Below, in pieces: positions 16,172 to 24,667 of a DNA stretch of 64,000 nucleotides. Positions within the stretch are counted from its first letter, which is position 1, and each line of letters starts with the position of its first letter. Location of the stretch: NCBI GenBank assembly GCA_045579085.1, contig JAZNLO010000010.1, forward strand, positions 1 to 64,000. Reading direction: 5' to 3'. Under the pieces are notes generated by a model that was not told the origin of the DNA, did not search any database, and saw only the letters and a program-made list of their open reading frames with translations. The translations under genes and the position numbers were made by a program. Source of the stretch: RGIG2206 sp045579085 (lineage in GTDB: Bacteria > Bacillota > Clostridia > Oscillospirales > Acutalibacteraceae).

Positions 16172-16873
16172 ATGGGTTCTATTGCTAATATCATTAAGTA
16201 TAGTAAAAAGTGCAAAGAAGAAATCAACCTGAAGGATATCTCCGTCAAGAAGTTGGATTTCAAGAAGATAATATGGCCTTTCCGCACATTATTTCATCCT
16301 GTTCAGGCTTTTACAGAGATTAAGTATGAAAAACGCGGTTCAATACCTCTCTCAATAATCGTTTTGTTATTGTGGTTTTTCAGCAGTATTTTTTCGTATT
16401 TAGAAACAGGCTTTATTTTCAACTCAAATCGAGTTGAAGACCTTAAGCTGATTAACCAATTTATGAGCTCATCAATGATAATCATACTTTGGTGCATCTC
16501 TAACTGGGCTATATGCACGCTTATGGACGGAGAGGGCTGGTTCAAGGATATCTGGGTAACAAACTGCTACTGCGTTATGCCTCATGTAGTAACGATGATA
16601 CCGATAGCACTTGTTTCGAATGTTTTGGTCGCTGATGAGGGCGCGTTTGTAACGATTTTGACAACAGCCGTATTCATCTGGATGGTATTGCTTATGTTTA
16701 TAGCAAACACAACAGTGCATCAATACACATTTGGAAAAAGCTTATGGTCAATGATTCTCACATTGTTCGGAGTATTGGTATTATTGCTGTTAGCTATATT
16801 GATAGCGAGTTTGTTCATAGAGATTTGGTCTTTTGTTAAGAGCCTCTATGACGAAATAGTCCTGAGAGTTTAG
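16172..16873 (+). CDS. YIP1 family membrane protein
   Basis: This 233-residue protein has a cytoplasmic N-terminus of about 35 residues ending in FRTLFHPVQAFTEIKYEKRGS, a typical YIP1-domain entry. Five membrane helices follow (about 50-70, 90-112, 130-150, 160-180, 193-225). The polar ICTLMDGEGWFKDIWVTNCYC between helices matches the family, where an aromatic-Gly loop is common. RBS AAGGAGGG is 7-9 nt before ATG. Bacterial YIP1 proteins are not characterised well. This one recurs beside DUF5696 and sugar ABC genes in related bacteria, to my knowledge, suggesting a role in assembling or regulating the transporter. Confidence 0.8.
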   Translation: MGSIANIIKYSKKCKEEINLKDISVKKLDFKKIIWPFRTLFHPVQAFTEIKYEKRGSIPLSIIVLLLWFFSSIFSYLETGFIFNSNRVEDLKLINQFMSSSMIIILWCISNWAICTLMDGEGWFKDIWVTNCYCVMPHVVTMIPIALVSNVLVADEGAFVTILTTAVFIWMVLLMFIANTTVHQYTFGKSLWSMILTLFGVLVLLLLAILIASLFIEIWSFVKSLYDEIVLRV

Positions 16874-16890
16874 CGGGGACGGTGATAGAG

Positions 16891-19239
16891 ATGAAAAAAA
16901 GAATTTTTTACACGTTAATAACTTTGGCGATTCTGTTCGCCGTAACAGTTACCACCGCCGCTCCCGTTGCCTTTGCAGATGAAACCGAAGACACTGAGCT
17001 GGTAGATACCGGCTTTGCAAATAACGGTGAATCAGAAGGTGTAGTAGCCGATGCTCAGCCGCTTTACGTAGGACTTGAAGGCTTTGAGAGTGTTGCTAAA
17101 AACGACAAGCTCGAGCTTTTGATGAAAACTGATGATAAGTATGGCTTTATTCTCGCAGTGAAGGATAACGCTTCAGGCGATGTATGGTATTCAGTATCCT
17201 CACAAGCAACTAAGCTTGCCTCTGATACAGAGATAATGAGGGCAACTTCGGTTGGTATCATAAACTATTCAGATACCACAGGAGTTATAAAGCGTTTATA
17301 CACTAACGAGGCGTTCAGAGCAGGAAAGTATAAAACCGAAAAGGTTGAAAACGGAATACGTATAACATTTGAATTCCCCGATATTGAAAAGTGTCAGGGC
17401 TTCAAAGTGCCGTTCTTGTTCCGCTTAGACGGCGAGCACTTCGATGCAGGCGTTGAGCTTGGCAGTGTTGAAGTTGATAAAAAGACTGAGGGTGTTTTGA
17501 CCAGCGTTGCTGTTATGCCATACTTTGGCTGTGCTGATTACGGTCAGGACGGATACATCTTCGTGCCTGATGGTTCAGGTGCAATAATCGATAATGATTA
17601 TGCATCGCTTGACGGTACTGTTAAGTATTACGAAACTTATATTTACGGATACGATGAAACTATTTATCGTACATCAACTACGCTTAGACTTAATAATTCC
17701 GAAAAGAGCGTTCTGCCTGTATTTGGAACAAAGGCAGACGATAAGGGAATGGTAGGAATTATTTCATCGGGTGATGCAATATCTCAGGTAAAGGCAGTAA
17801 GCTCAAGAGAGGCATTCCCGTTCACTTCAAGCTATGCTGAGTTTATAGTCAACAAAATTGACGTAATGGGTGAGGGCAAAAAAGAAACCACCCGTATAAC
17901 AGACAGAGCATCAAATACTGAGTTTGCAAGGGTTTCTTATTATCTTCTTAAGGGCGACGATGCTGATTACGTAGGTATGGCAGGTAAGTACCGTGACTAC
18001 CTTATCAGCGAAGGTCTTGATAATAAGATTGAAGAAAACCTGCAGTTCTATATGGATGTTATCGGTTCAGTTAAGAAGACAGAGTCTGTATATGGCTTTG
18101 TTATGAACGTCACTAAGCCTATAACAACATTTGAACAGGCAACCGAGATGGTTAATGCGCTTGATAAGGGCGGTGTTAAGAATCTCAACATAAGATATAA
18201 AGGCTGGTTAAAGGGCGGCGTTGAAAACGGACCTGTAACCGATGCTAAGGTTGAGTCTAAGCTCGGCGGAGCAAAGGGATTGGAAGAATTCAATGCTTTG
18301 ACAAAGAAGCTTGGCGCAAACCTTTTCCTTGACGTAGACCTTATAAATATCTATGACACTAAGGCTGGCTGGTCACTTAATAAGATTGCAGTAAGAGACG
18401 TTGTAAGTTCTGTTTCAAAGCAGTATTACTTCAAATTAAGCAACGGCGACCGTGACCTTGAAAACTTCTATTATCACGTAAACGGTAAGTATGTAGTTGA
18501 ACAGGTTAATAAGTTCTTGGGCGACTATAAGGCATTAGACGTGTACGGCATTTCAGCCGGCTCGCTGGGCAACACCAACTATTCTGATTTCTATATCGGA
18601 GATAGATTCAACGATGCTCAGGAAACAGCCGAGTACATAAAGAAAGCAGCAAAGAAGCTTGCAACAGAGCAGGGCAATCTTGTAGTTGACGGCGGAAACG
18701 GATTTGTGCTTCCGTATGTAAACACAATCATCGCACCGCCTATGTATGACAGCGGTTACGAGATGAGCCAGAACGATGTGCCGTTCCTCCAGATAGCACT
18801 TCACGGTGTTATAAACTACACAGAGACCGCGCACAATCTGTTCTCTGACCCTGAAATGCAGCTGCTCCGTCAGCTCGAAACAGGCTCTGCACCTTACTTC
18901 ATCTTTACAGGTGAGGAGAGCAGCACATTCCTTAACACCAACCTTAATTACATTTATTCCAGCCAGTTTGAAACCTGGAAGGAAACAGCGATATCCAATT
19001 ATAAAGAGCTTGCATCTGTCTTTAACGGATATTGTGATAAGCACATCACAGACCATAAGATAATTACATCTGAAGTAAGATGCACAGTTTATAATGACGA
19101 TTTAGCCATACTTGTAAACTATGGCGATACCGATTATGTATATAACGGTATAACTGTTTCTGCAATGGGATATGTAACCACAACAGCAAGCCAGGTGGAA
19201 GCTACCCCTGAGCAACCCGTTGAGGAGGTGGTAGAATAA
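16891..19239 (+). CDS. DUF5696 exported protein, glycoside-hydrolase-like layout
   Basis: This 782-residue secreted protein has a signal peptide (residues 1-28, ending AFA) and no lipobox, sortase motif or C-terminal helix. The N-terminal third is beta-rich and holds GYIFVPDGSGAIIDNDY, a DUF5696 hallmark. The middle (about 385-660) alternates helix and strand like a TIM barrel, with acidic strand ends: NLFLDVDLINIYD (about 476-488), DVYGISAGSLG (about 550) and LVVDGGNGFVLP (about 595). A beta-type C-terminus (RCTVYNDDLAILVNYGDTDY) closes it. This order resembles retaining alpha-glycosidases, but enzymatic activity is only inferred. ATG at 16891 is preferred over GTG 16882, which sits in the ribosome site. 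Stop overlaps the next ATG. Confidence 0.8.
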   Translation: MKKRIFYTLITLAILFAVTVTTAAPVAFADETEDTELVDTGFANNGESEGVVADAQPLYVGLEGFESVAKNDKLELLMKTDDKYGFILAVKDNASGDVWYSVSSQATKLASDTEIMRATSVGIINYSDTTGVIKRLYTNEAFRAGKYKTEKVENGIRITFEFPDIEKCQGFKVPFLFRLDGEHFDAGVELGSVEVDKKTEGVLTSVAVMPYFGCADYGQDGYIFVPDGSGAIIDNDYASLDGTVKYYETYIYGYDETIYRTSTTLRLNNSEKSVLPVFGTKADDKGMVGIISSGDAISQVKAVSSREAFPFTSSYAEFIVNKIDVMGEGKKETTRITDRASNTEFARVSYYLLKGDDADYVGMAGKYRDYLISEGLDNKIEENLQFYMDVIGSVKKTESVYGFVMNVTKPITTFEQATEMVNALDKGGVKNLNIRYKGWLKGGVENGPVTDAKVESKLGGAKGLEEFNALTKKLGANLFLDVDLINIYDTKAGWSLNKIAVRDVVSSVSKQYYFKLSNGDRDLENFYYHVNGKYVVEQVNKFLGDYKALDVYGISAGSLGNTNYSDFYIGDRFNDAQETAEYIKKAAKKLATEQGNLVVDGGNGFVLPYVNTIIAPPMYDSGYEMSQNDVPFLQIALHGVINYTETAHNLFSDPEMQLLRQLETGSAPYFIFTGEESSTFLNTNLNYIYSSQFETWKETAISNYKELASVFNGYCDKHITDHKIITSEVRCTVYNDDLAILVNYGDTDYVYNGITVSAMGYVTTTASQVEATPEQPVEEVVE

Positions 19240-20174
19240 TGTCAACTGCAACAGTAAAAAGGGTAAAACCTAAAAAGCAGCTTACAGAGCTGCAAAGACG
19301 TAGAAGAGCAGGTCTTTGTTTTACCGCTCCGTTTATCATAGGCTTCATGTGCTTCTATCTGCAGCCGCTTGCCTTGTCCTTGTATTACACCTTCTTAAAC
19401 GTACAGCCTGCAAAGGGCGGCGGTGTAAGTATGGACTGGTACGGTTTAGGCAATTACGATTATCTGTTTGGTAGTGAAACAGAGTATTGGCAGGCATTGG
19501 TTACCACTCTGGGCGATATGTTAAAGAACACACCTGTTATAATAGTATTTTCGCTCTTTATTTCAGTAATTCTGAACCAGAAGTTTGCGGGAAGAATGTT
19601 CGCCAGAGCAGTATTCTTCATGCCGGTTGTTGTAACATCGGGTATAGTAATTAAGTTCGTTCAGGGTGACACGTTTATTGACAACGTTGAAACAGATGCA
19701 TCTTCAACTATATTCAATGCAGCAGGTATGACAGAGATACTCAAGGGAATGAATCTACCTGAGGAAATCGTAAATATATTCACCGAGATAGTAAACCAAA
19801 CCTTTGATACGCTGTGGAAGTGCGGCGTACAGATACTGTTGTTCCTCGCAGCGTTGCAGGGAGTATCTCCGCAGCTTTACGAAGCAGCAAAGATTGAGGG
19901 AGCAACAGGCTGGGAAATCTTCTGGAAGGTTACCTTCCCGAATGTAGCGCCAATCGTGCTTGTAAACCTTATTTACACGATAATCGACTCGATTACCGAC
20001 GCAAATAACCAGTTGATGACAAGCATAAACGATACGGCATATTATAAGCTCAAGTATTCAGTAGCATGTCTTGAATCCTGGATATTCTTCTTGATTCTGC
20101 TTGCAATAATCGGAATAATCTTCTTTGTTGCGAATTTAATAGCAAAGTCGCAAAACCCATCAGTAAATAAATAA
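19239..20174 (+). CDS. Sugar ABC permease, MalF/UgpA type (pair 2)
   Basis: This is a 311-residue CUT1-type permease with a basic N-terminus (KRVKPKKQLTELQRRRRAG) and six or so helices. The EAA loop is EAAKIEGATGWEIFWKVTFP (about residues 211-230). A periplasmic-side insertion of about 45 residues between helices (GDTFIDNVETDASSTIFNAA...) distinguishes it from the pair 1 counterpart. Its ATG overlaps the DUF5696 stop (TAATG), with GAGGAGGTG 7 nt upstream, so the two are translationally coupled. That ties DUF5696 to the second permease pair. Confidence 0.92.
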   Translation: MSTATVKRVKPKKQLTELQRRRRAGLCFTAPFIIGFMCFYLQPLALSLYYTFLNVQPAKGGGVSMDWYGLGNYDYLFGSETEYWQALVTTLGDMLKNTPVIIVFSLFISVILNQKFAGRMFARAVFFMPVVVTSGIVIKFVQGDTFIDNVETDASSTIFNAAGMTEILKGMNLPEEIVNIFTEIVNQTFDTLWKCGVQILLFLAALQGVSPQLYEAAKIEGATGWEIFWKVTFPNVAPIVLVNLIYTIIDSITDANNQLMTSINDTAYYKLKYSVACLESWIFFLILLAIIGIIFFVANLIAKSQNPSVNK

Positions 20175-20192
20175 GAAAGGAGCTGCAATTAA

Positions 20193-21140
20193 GTGAATAA
20201 ACGAATTCTCGCATCAGAAATCGGAAACTTGATATGGAAGATATTGAGATTTTTCATCTTAATCGGCCTTTCTTATGTTTTGATTTATCCGATTCTATAT
20301 ATGGTATCAATGTCGTTCAGAACAGTTGAAGACGTTGTTGACCCAAGCGTTATTTGGATTCCTAAGCATTTTACTCTTGAGCATTTTGAGTATTCATTTG
20401 GACAGATGAGTTATTTCAGCAGTATGGCTACCACACTGATAATGTCAGTTGTGGGCACAGCTCTGCAGATGATATCCTGTTCAATGGTAGGATACGGACT
20501 TGCAAGGTTTAAGTTTAAAACAAACGGATTGTGGTTTGTGCTTGTATTGCTTACATTGATTGTTCCTGCTGAGGCTGTAACAATTCCGCTTTACTTCCAG
20601 TACAAGTCATTCTCAATACCGATAATCAGCCCGATACTCGACTTAGCATTTGGAATCAAAATGCCCGAATTCTTAACAGTCAACCTTATCGATAGCTGGT
20701 TCGTTTTCTGGCTCACTGCTATTACTGCAACAGGCTTGCGTTCAGGACTGTATGTATACATATTCAGGCAGTTCTTCACGAACATTCCGTATGAGATTGA
20801 GGAAGCAGCAGTTGTTGACGGAGCAGGATTTTTCAAGACGTTTACAACCATTATGGTACCAAACGCATCAGGCTCATATTTGACAGTATTCCTGTTCTCA
20901 ATCGTATGGTATTGGAATGATACATTCTACACCAGTACATTCATTTCGCAGAAGATGACCATAGCAAAGGCACTGAGCGGACTTTTCGGGGAGCTCTCTA
21001 AAAACTTCGCAAACAGCCCTGAGTATTCGCCAAGACTTCTGGCAGGCTCGTTGCTATACATTCTGCCGATGCTTGTGATGTATATGATACTACAACGTTA
21101 TTTTGTTCAGTCAATCGAGAGAACCGGTATCGTTGGTTAA
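20193..21140 (+). CDS. Sugar ABC permease, MalG/UgpE type (pair 2)
   Basis: This 315-residue permease starts at GTG 20193 behind AAAGGAGCTG. It has the MalG-type entry YPILYMVSMSFRTVEDVVDPS and an EAA loop with one shift, EEAAVVDGAGFFKTFTTIMV (about residues 205-224). A long loop between helices 3 and 4 (about 125-175) contains KMPEFLTVNLIDSWF. It is the last gene of the operon and should pair with the preceding permease. A strong terminator follows 18 nt later. No ATP-binding subunit follows, so a shared MsmK-type ATPase encoded elsewhere is expected. Confidence 0.92.
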   Translation: MNKRILASEIGNLIWKILRFFILIGLSYVLIYPILYMVSMSFRTVEDVVDPSVIWIPKHFTLEHFEYSFGQMSYFSSMATTLIMSVVGTALQMISCSMVGYGLARFKFKTNGLWFVLVLLTLIVPAEAVTIPLYFQYKSFSIPIISPILDLAFGIKMPEFLTVNLIDSWFVFWLTAITATGLRSGLYVYIFRQFFTNIPYEIEEAAVVDGAGFFKTFTTIMVPNASGSYLTVFLFSIVWYWNDTFYTSTFISQKMTIAKALSGLFGELSKNFANSPEYSPRLLAGSLLYILPMLVMYMILQRYFVQSIERTGIVG

Positions 21141-21157
21141 GGCAAATTAGAGTTAAT

Positions 21158-21190
21158 AAAAAAACGATGCAGATTTCTGCATCGTTTTTT
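21158..21190 (+). terminator. Terminator of the sugar-uptake operon
   Basis: AAAAAACGATGCAGA pairs with TCTGCATCGTTTTTT around TT, with a run of seven Ts. It lies 18 nt past the last permease stop. Confidence 0.9.
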
Positions 21191-21212
21191 TGTATTTTAT
21201 TTGTAAAATCCC

Positions 21213-21241
21213 TTGATAAAAATAAAACAAAATGATATACT
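21213..21241 (+). promoter_or_regulatory. Promoter of the phosphohexomutase gene
   Basis: TTGATA (21213-21218), 17 bp, TATACT (21236-21241), 37 nt before the start codon. Confidence 0.7.
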
Positions 21242-21278
21242 TTAAAAATGAATAGCTAATTTTTGGAGTGAGAAGACA

Positions 21279-22988
21279 ATGGATTATATGAAGCTTTATA
21301 ACTTGTGGCTTGACAAGGCAAACGACGCTGCGATAAAAGCAGAACTGGATGCTGTATCGGGTGATGCGGATGCAATACAAGACAGATTTTATAAAGATTT
21401 AGAGTTTGGCACAGCAGGCTTAAGAGGAGTTATCGGTGCGGGCACAAACCGTATGAATATTTATACTGTCGGCCGAGCTTCACAGGGCTTTTCCGATTAT
21501 ATCAATTCAATATGCGATAAGCCCAGCGTAGCAATCGGTTATGACAGCCGTATAAACTCTGATTTGTTCAGCCGTACAGCAGCTTGTGTTTTTGCAGCAA
21601 ACGGCATCAAGGTATGGCTCTATCCTGAACTTGCTCCAACACCGATGGTATCCTTTGCAATCAGATATTATAAGTGCGCAGGCGGCGTAGTTGTTACCGC
21701 AAGCCATAACCCTGCTGAGTATAACGGCTATAAAGCGTACGACGCTGACGGTTGCCAGCTTAGCGGCGATGCAAGTATGAAGGTAACTGAGGCTGTCGAG
21801 AGTGTGGACATTTTCGACGGAGTTAAAAAGCTTGATTATGATGAGGCGATAAAATCAGGAATGATTGAGCTTATCGGCGATGATTGCTATGAGGACTATT
21901 ATAAGAACGTAATCAGCCAGTCGGTAAACCCCGACGTGTTTTCAAAAGCTGGACTCAAGGTTATATACACTCCCATTCACGGAACAGGCAACCGTCCTGT
22001 TCGTGAGGTGTTAAAGCGCGTTGGCGTTTCAGACGTTGTTGTTGTAAAAGAGCAGGAAACACCTGATGGCAACTTCCCCACAGCGCCCTATCCCAACCCT
22101 GAGATACGTCAGCCGTTTGAGTGTGCGTTAAAGATGGCTAAGGATGTGCAGCCCGACTTGTTGCTCGGCACCGACCCTGATGCAGACCGTGTTGGCATAG
22201 CAATCCGTGACGGAGAGGATTACAGATTGCTTACAGGCAATGAGGTTGGCGCAATGCTGATTAACTATATCCTTTCTCAGCGTGTAGAAAAGGGCACCTT
22301 GCCTGAGAATGCGGTTGCTGTTAAGTCGATAGTATCAACCTCAATCTGCGATAAGATAGCGGCAGATTATGGTTGCGAGATGAGGAACGTACTGACAGGC
22401 TTTAAATATATCGGCGAGCAGATTGCAATTCTTGAGGCTGCAAACGAGTCTGATAGATATGTGTTTGGCTTTGAGGAAAGCTACGGATATCTCGTAGGCA
22501 CCTATGTAAGAGATAAGGATGCTGTTGTTGCATCAATGATGATATGCGAGATGGCGTCTTACTATAAAACAAAGGGCTTAACGCTGATGCAGGTGCTTAA
22601 TTCCATTTACGAGAAGTACGGCATCTATCTGCATAAAACTGTAAGCTATTCTTTCTCAGGAATAACGGGAATGAATAAGATGGCAGAGATAATGTCAGAG
22701 CTTCGCACAAATGCGCCCGATGCAATCGGCGGCTATAAGGTGTTGTCGGTATCCGACTATAAAACCTCGCTTAAGACCGATGCTCAGACAGGCGAGTCAA
22801 GTGAAATAAAGCTGCCGAAAGCAGACGTAATAACATTTGAGCTTGAGAGCGGCAATTCAGTAATAGTGCGCCCGTCAGGCACTGAGCCGAAGATAAAGGT
22901 TTATCTCACCGCAGTTGCACCAACAGATGCACAGGCACAGGCAATCAAGGATAAGCTTGCCGACGATATGGCAAACAGACTTAAATAA
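21279..22988 (+). CDS. pgcA: Alpha-phosphoglucomutase / phosphomannomutase
   Basis: This 569-residue enzyme of the alpha-D-phosphohexomutase superfamily interconverts hexose 1- and 6-phosphates. The four domain hallmarks are present. The N-terminal FGTAGLRG (about residues 45-52) is one. The active-site phosphoserine loop TASHNPAEYNGYK is at about 138-150. The metal-binding loop is DPDADRVGIA (about 295-304). The sugar-binding FGFEESYGYLVG (about 397-408) and the C-terminal phosphate site RPSGTEPKIKVY (about 528-539) complete the set. Length fits the PgcA type. It is monocistronic. Position after the sugar operon suggests, but does not prove, a link to that sugar's catabolism. Confidence 0.93.
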   Translation: MDYMKLYNLWLDKANDAAIKAELDAVSGDADAIQDRFYKDLEFGTAGLRGVIGAGTNRMNIYTVGRASQGFSDYINSICDKPSVAIGYDSRINSDLFSRTAACVFAANGIKVWLYPELAPTPMVSFAIRYYKCAGGVVVTASHNPAEYNGYKAYDADGCQLSGDASMKVTEAVESVDIFDGVKKLDYDEAIKSGMIELIGDDCYEDYYKNVISQSVNPDVFSKAGLKVIYTPIHGTGNRPVREVLKRVGVSDVVVVKEQETPDGNFPTAPYPNPEIRQPFECALKMAKDVQPDLLLGTDPDADRVGIAIRDGEDYRLLTGNEVGAMLINYILSQRVEKGTLPENAVAVKSIVSTSICDKIAADYGCEMRNVLTGFKYIGEQIAILEAANESDRYVFGFEESYGYLVGTYVRDKDAVVASMMICEMASYYKTKGLTLMQVLNSIYEKYGIYLHKTVSYSFSGITGMNKMAEIMSELRTNAPDAIGGYKVLSVSDYKTSLKTDAQTGESSEIKLPKADVITFELESGNSVIVRPSGTEPKIKVYLTAVAPTDAQAQAIKDKLADDMANRLK

Positions 22989-22992
22989 AACT

Positions 22993-23035
22993 ATAAGACC
23001 GAAGCGTTCAAAACAGTTTGAACACTTCGGTCTTA
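22993..23035 (+). terminator. Terminator of pgcA
   Basis: ATAAGACCGAAG-C-GTTCAAA pairs with TTTGAAC-A-CTTCGGTCTTAT around ACAG, with a single internal mismatch. The U-run is short (TTATTCTTG). Confidence 0.7.
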
Positions 23036-23038
23036 TTC

Positions 23039-23067
23039 TTGACAGAGTGAGATTGTGGTTGTATTAT
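23039..23067 (+). promoter_or_regulatory. Promoter of xpt
   Basis: Perfect TTGACA (23039-23044), 17 bp, TATTAT (23062-23067). Transcription should begin near 23074, giving a leader of about 24 nt. That excludes the purine riboswitch often found ahead of xpt. Confidence 0.8.
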
Positions 23068-23097
23068 ATATCTATAAAGTTGAAAAGAGGAAAAGCA

Positions 23098-23673
23098 ATG
23101 GAAGCGTTAAAAAGAAAGATTGCAGCAGAGGGCAAAATCGGCGAGGGTAACGTATTAAAGGTTGATAGCTTTGTAAACCACCAGATTGACGTAAAGTTTA
23201 TGTGCGAGGTTGGCAAGGAGTTCAAGCACCGCTTTTCCGATTGCGAGATAAACAAGATTTTAACTATCGAGGCATCAGGAATAGGAATCGCGTGCATTGC
23301 GGCACAGTATTTTGATGTACCCGTAGTTTTTGCAAAAAAGAGCAAGAGCATCAATATAGCAGGCGACGTATACTCAGCAGAGGTTGAGTCATTCACGCAT
23401 AAGAACACAAACACAATAATCGTGTCAAAGGACTTCCTCAAGGCAGGAGATAAGGTGCTGATAATAGATGATTTTCTGGCAAAGGGAAGCGCACTGCAAG
23501 GGCTTATTAAGCTTATACGTGACGCAGGCGCAGAGGTTGTTGGCGCAGGAATCGTGATTGAAAAAGCGTTTCAGGGCGGACACGACCTTATCACATCAAT
23601 GGGTGTGAGGGTAGAATCGCTTGCCAGAATTAAATCAATGAGCGTTGAAAACGGAGTCGAGTACATAGACTAA
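23098..23673 (+). CDS. xpt: Xanthine phosphoribosyltransferase
   Basis: Xpt salvages xanthine to XMP using PRPP. At 191 residues it has the family length. The N-terminus MEALKRKIAAEGKIGEGNVLKVDSF-type segment with the FLNHQ-like SFVNHQID is diagnostic. The PRPP loop is VLIIDDFLAKGSALQGL (about residues 119-135). The purine-binding KKSKSINI also matches. ATG at 23098 follows AGAGGAAAAG. Earlier in-frame starts lie upstream of the promoter and are excluded. XMP produced here is the substrate of the GMP synthase at 2.4-3.4 kb. Confidence 0.93.
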   Translation: MEALKRKIAAEGKIGEGNVLKVDSFVNHQIDVKFMCEVGKEFKHRFSDCEINKILTIEASGIGIACIAAQYFDVPVVFAKKSKSINIAGDVYSAEVESFTHKNTNTIIVSKDFLKAGDKVLIIDDFLAKGSALQGLIKLIRDAGAEVVGAGIVIEKAFQGGHDLITSMGVRVESLARIKSMSVENGVEYID

Positions 23674-23692
23674 ATAGAAGAATCAAAACAAA

Positions 23693-23718
23693 AAGCCTAC
23701 CGAGTTTTCGGTAGGCTT
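23693..23718. terminator. Bidirectional terminator between xpt and murI
   Basis: AAGCCTACCGA (23693-23703) pairs perfectly with TCGGTAGGCTT (23708-23718). The hairpin lies between two converging genes, with AAAACAAAAA on one side and AATTTAAATT on the other. Confidence 0.75.
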
Positions 23719-23721
23719 AAT

Positions 23722-24498
23722 TTAAATTTCCAGAATTTTCTTTATGCAGTCGACAACCTCTTTTGTTCCAAGCGTGTTTATTATCTCCACTGAGCCCCTC
23801 ACATTAGAATCACTGAGCGTTGACCGCTCGGTAAGACGGCGCATCGTCTGACGTGCGGTGCCCTCACCGCCGTAGAAGATATCCACTTCCTTTTTAAAAT
23901 TCTTGATAATCGCATCCTGAATCAACGGATAGTGCGTGCAACCCAAGACGATAGAATCAATTTTCTCGCGGTTGAGCGGCTCAAAGATGCGCTGCAGATA
24001 GTTGTTGATATTATCGCTGTCAAAATCGCCCGCCTCAATTAACTCCGCAAGACCGGGACAGGGCAGAGTGATAATGTTGGCAACGTCGGTATACTTGTGC
24101 AGCAAGGTCATAAACTTTTCTTGCTTGAGCGTGAGCGGGGTAGCCATCACGAGCACAACAGGATTCTCTTTTGCCAAAGCCGCAGGCTTGATAGCGGGCT
24201 CAATGCCAATGATGGGGATTTCGGGATGCAACTGACGCAAGTGCTGACCTGCAGCGGCTGTAGCGGTGTTGCACGCGATAACCAAGCCCTTGATACCTCT
24301 TGCAATAAGCGCTTCGGCATTCATAGTGGTAAGGCTTCGCACCTCATCAACCGTCTTTGTGCCATAGGGAGCGTTTTTAGAATCGCCGAAATAGATATAG
24401 TTTTCATTCGGCATAATTTTAATCAGTTCTTTTAAAACAGTAGTACCGCCGATGCCTGAATCCATAACGGCAATCGGCATATTTTTAGAAACGGTCAT
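23722..24498 (-). CDS. murI: Glutamate racemase
   Basis: MurI makes D-glutamate for peptidoglycan. The 258-residue protein has both catalytic cysteines in motif: ACNTATAAA (about residues 79-87) and LGCTHYPLI (about 191-199). The Asp/Ser motif VMDSGIGGTTVLKEL is at the N-terminus, followed by YFGDSKNAPYG. The start at 24498 has GAGG about 10 nt upstream; an internal ATG at residue 7 is less likely. It is a single-gene unit. Confidence 0.95.
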   Translation of the reverse strand: MTVSKNMPIAVMDSGIGGTTVLKELIKIMPNENYIYFGDSKNAPYGTKTVDEVRSLTTMNAEALIARGIKGLVIACNTATAAAGQHLRQLHPEIPIIGIEPAIKPAALAKENPVVLVMATPLTLKQEKFMTLLHKYTDVANIITLPCPGLAELIEAGDFDSDNINNYLQRIFEPLNREKIDSIVLGCTHYPLIQDAIIKNFKKEVDIFYGGEGTARQTMRRLTERSTLSDSNVRGSVEIINTLGTKEVVDCIKKILEI

Positions 24499-24533
24499 AA
24501 AACCTACCTCAACAGAAAATTACTTGTAAATAT

Positions 24534-24562
24534 ATATTACCATATCCAAACAGAAATTTCAA
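24534..24562 (-). promoter_or_regulatory. Promoter of murI
   Basis: On the minus strand TTGAAA (24557-24562), 17 bp and TAATAT (24534-24539), about 36 nt before the start. Confidence 0.65.
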
Positions 24563-24608
24563 TCGCACTTTGCTTAATAGGAGAGAGAAGATTTCAGTAA
24601 AATATTAC

Positions 24609-24637
24609 TTGTGAAGTGTAAGCGGTTGGTGTATAAT
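24609..24637 (+). promoter_or_regulatory. Promoter of azlCD
   Basis: TTGTGA (24609-24614), 17 bp, perfect TATAAT (24632-24637), about 30 nt before azlC. Confidence 0.7.
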
Positions 24638-24667
24638 TACAGGGATTGGAAAGGAAGATGAAAGTTA

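Noticed and set aside
22915..23097. 61 extra N-terminal codons for xpt
   Set aside because: They overlap pgcA and its terminator and lie upstream of the xpt promoter. The family N-terminus starts at 23098.
23068..23097. Purine riboswitch ahead of xpt
   Set aside because: The leader is only about 24 nt, too short for the aptamer.
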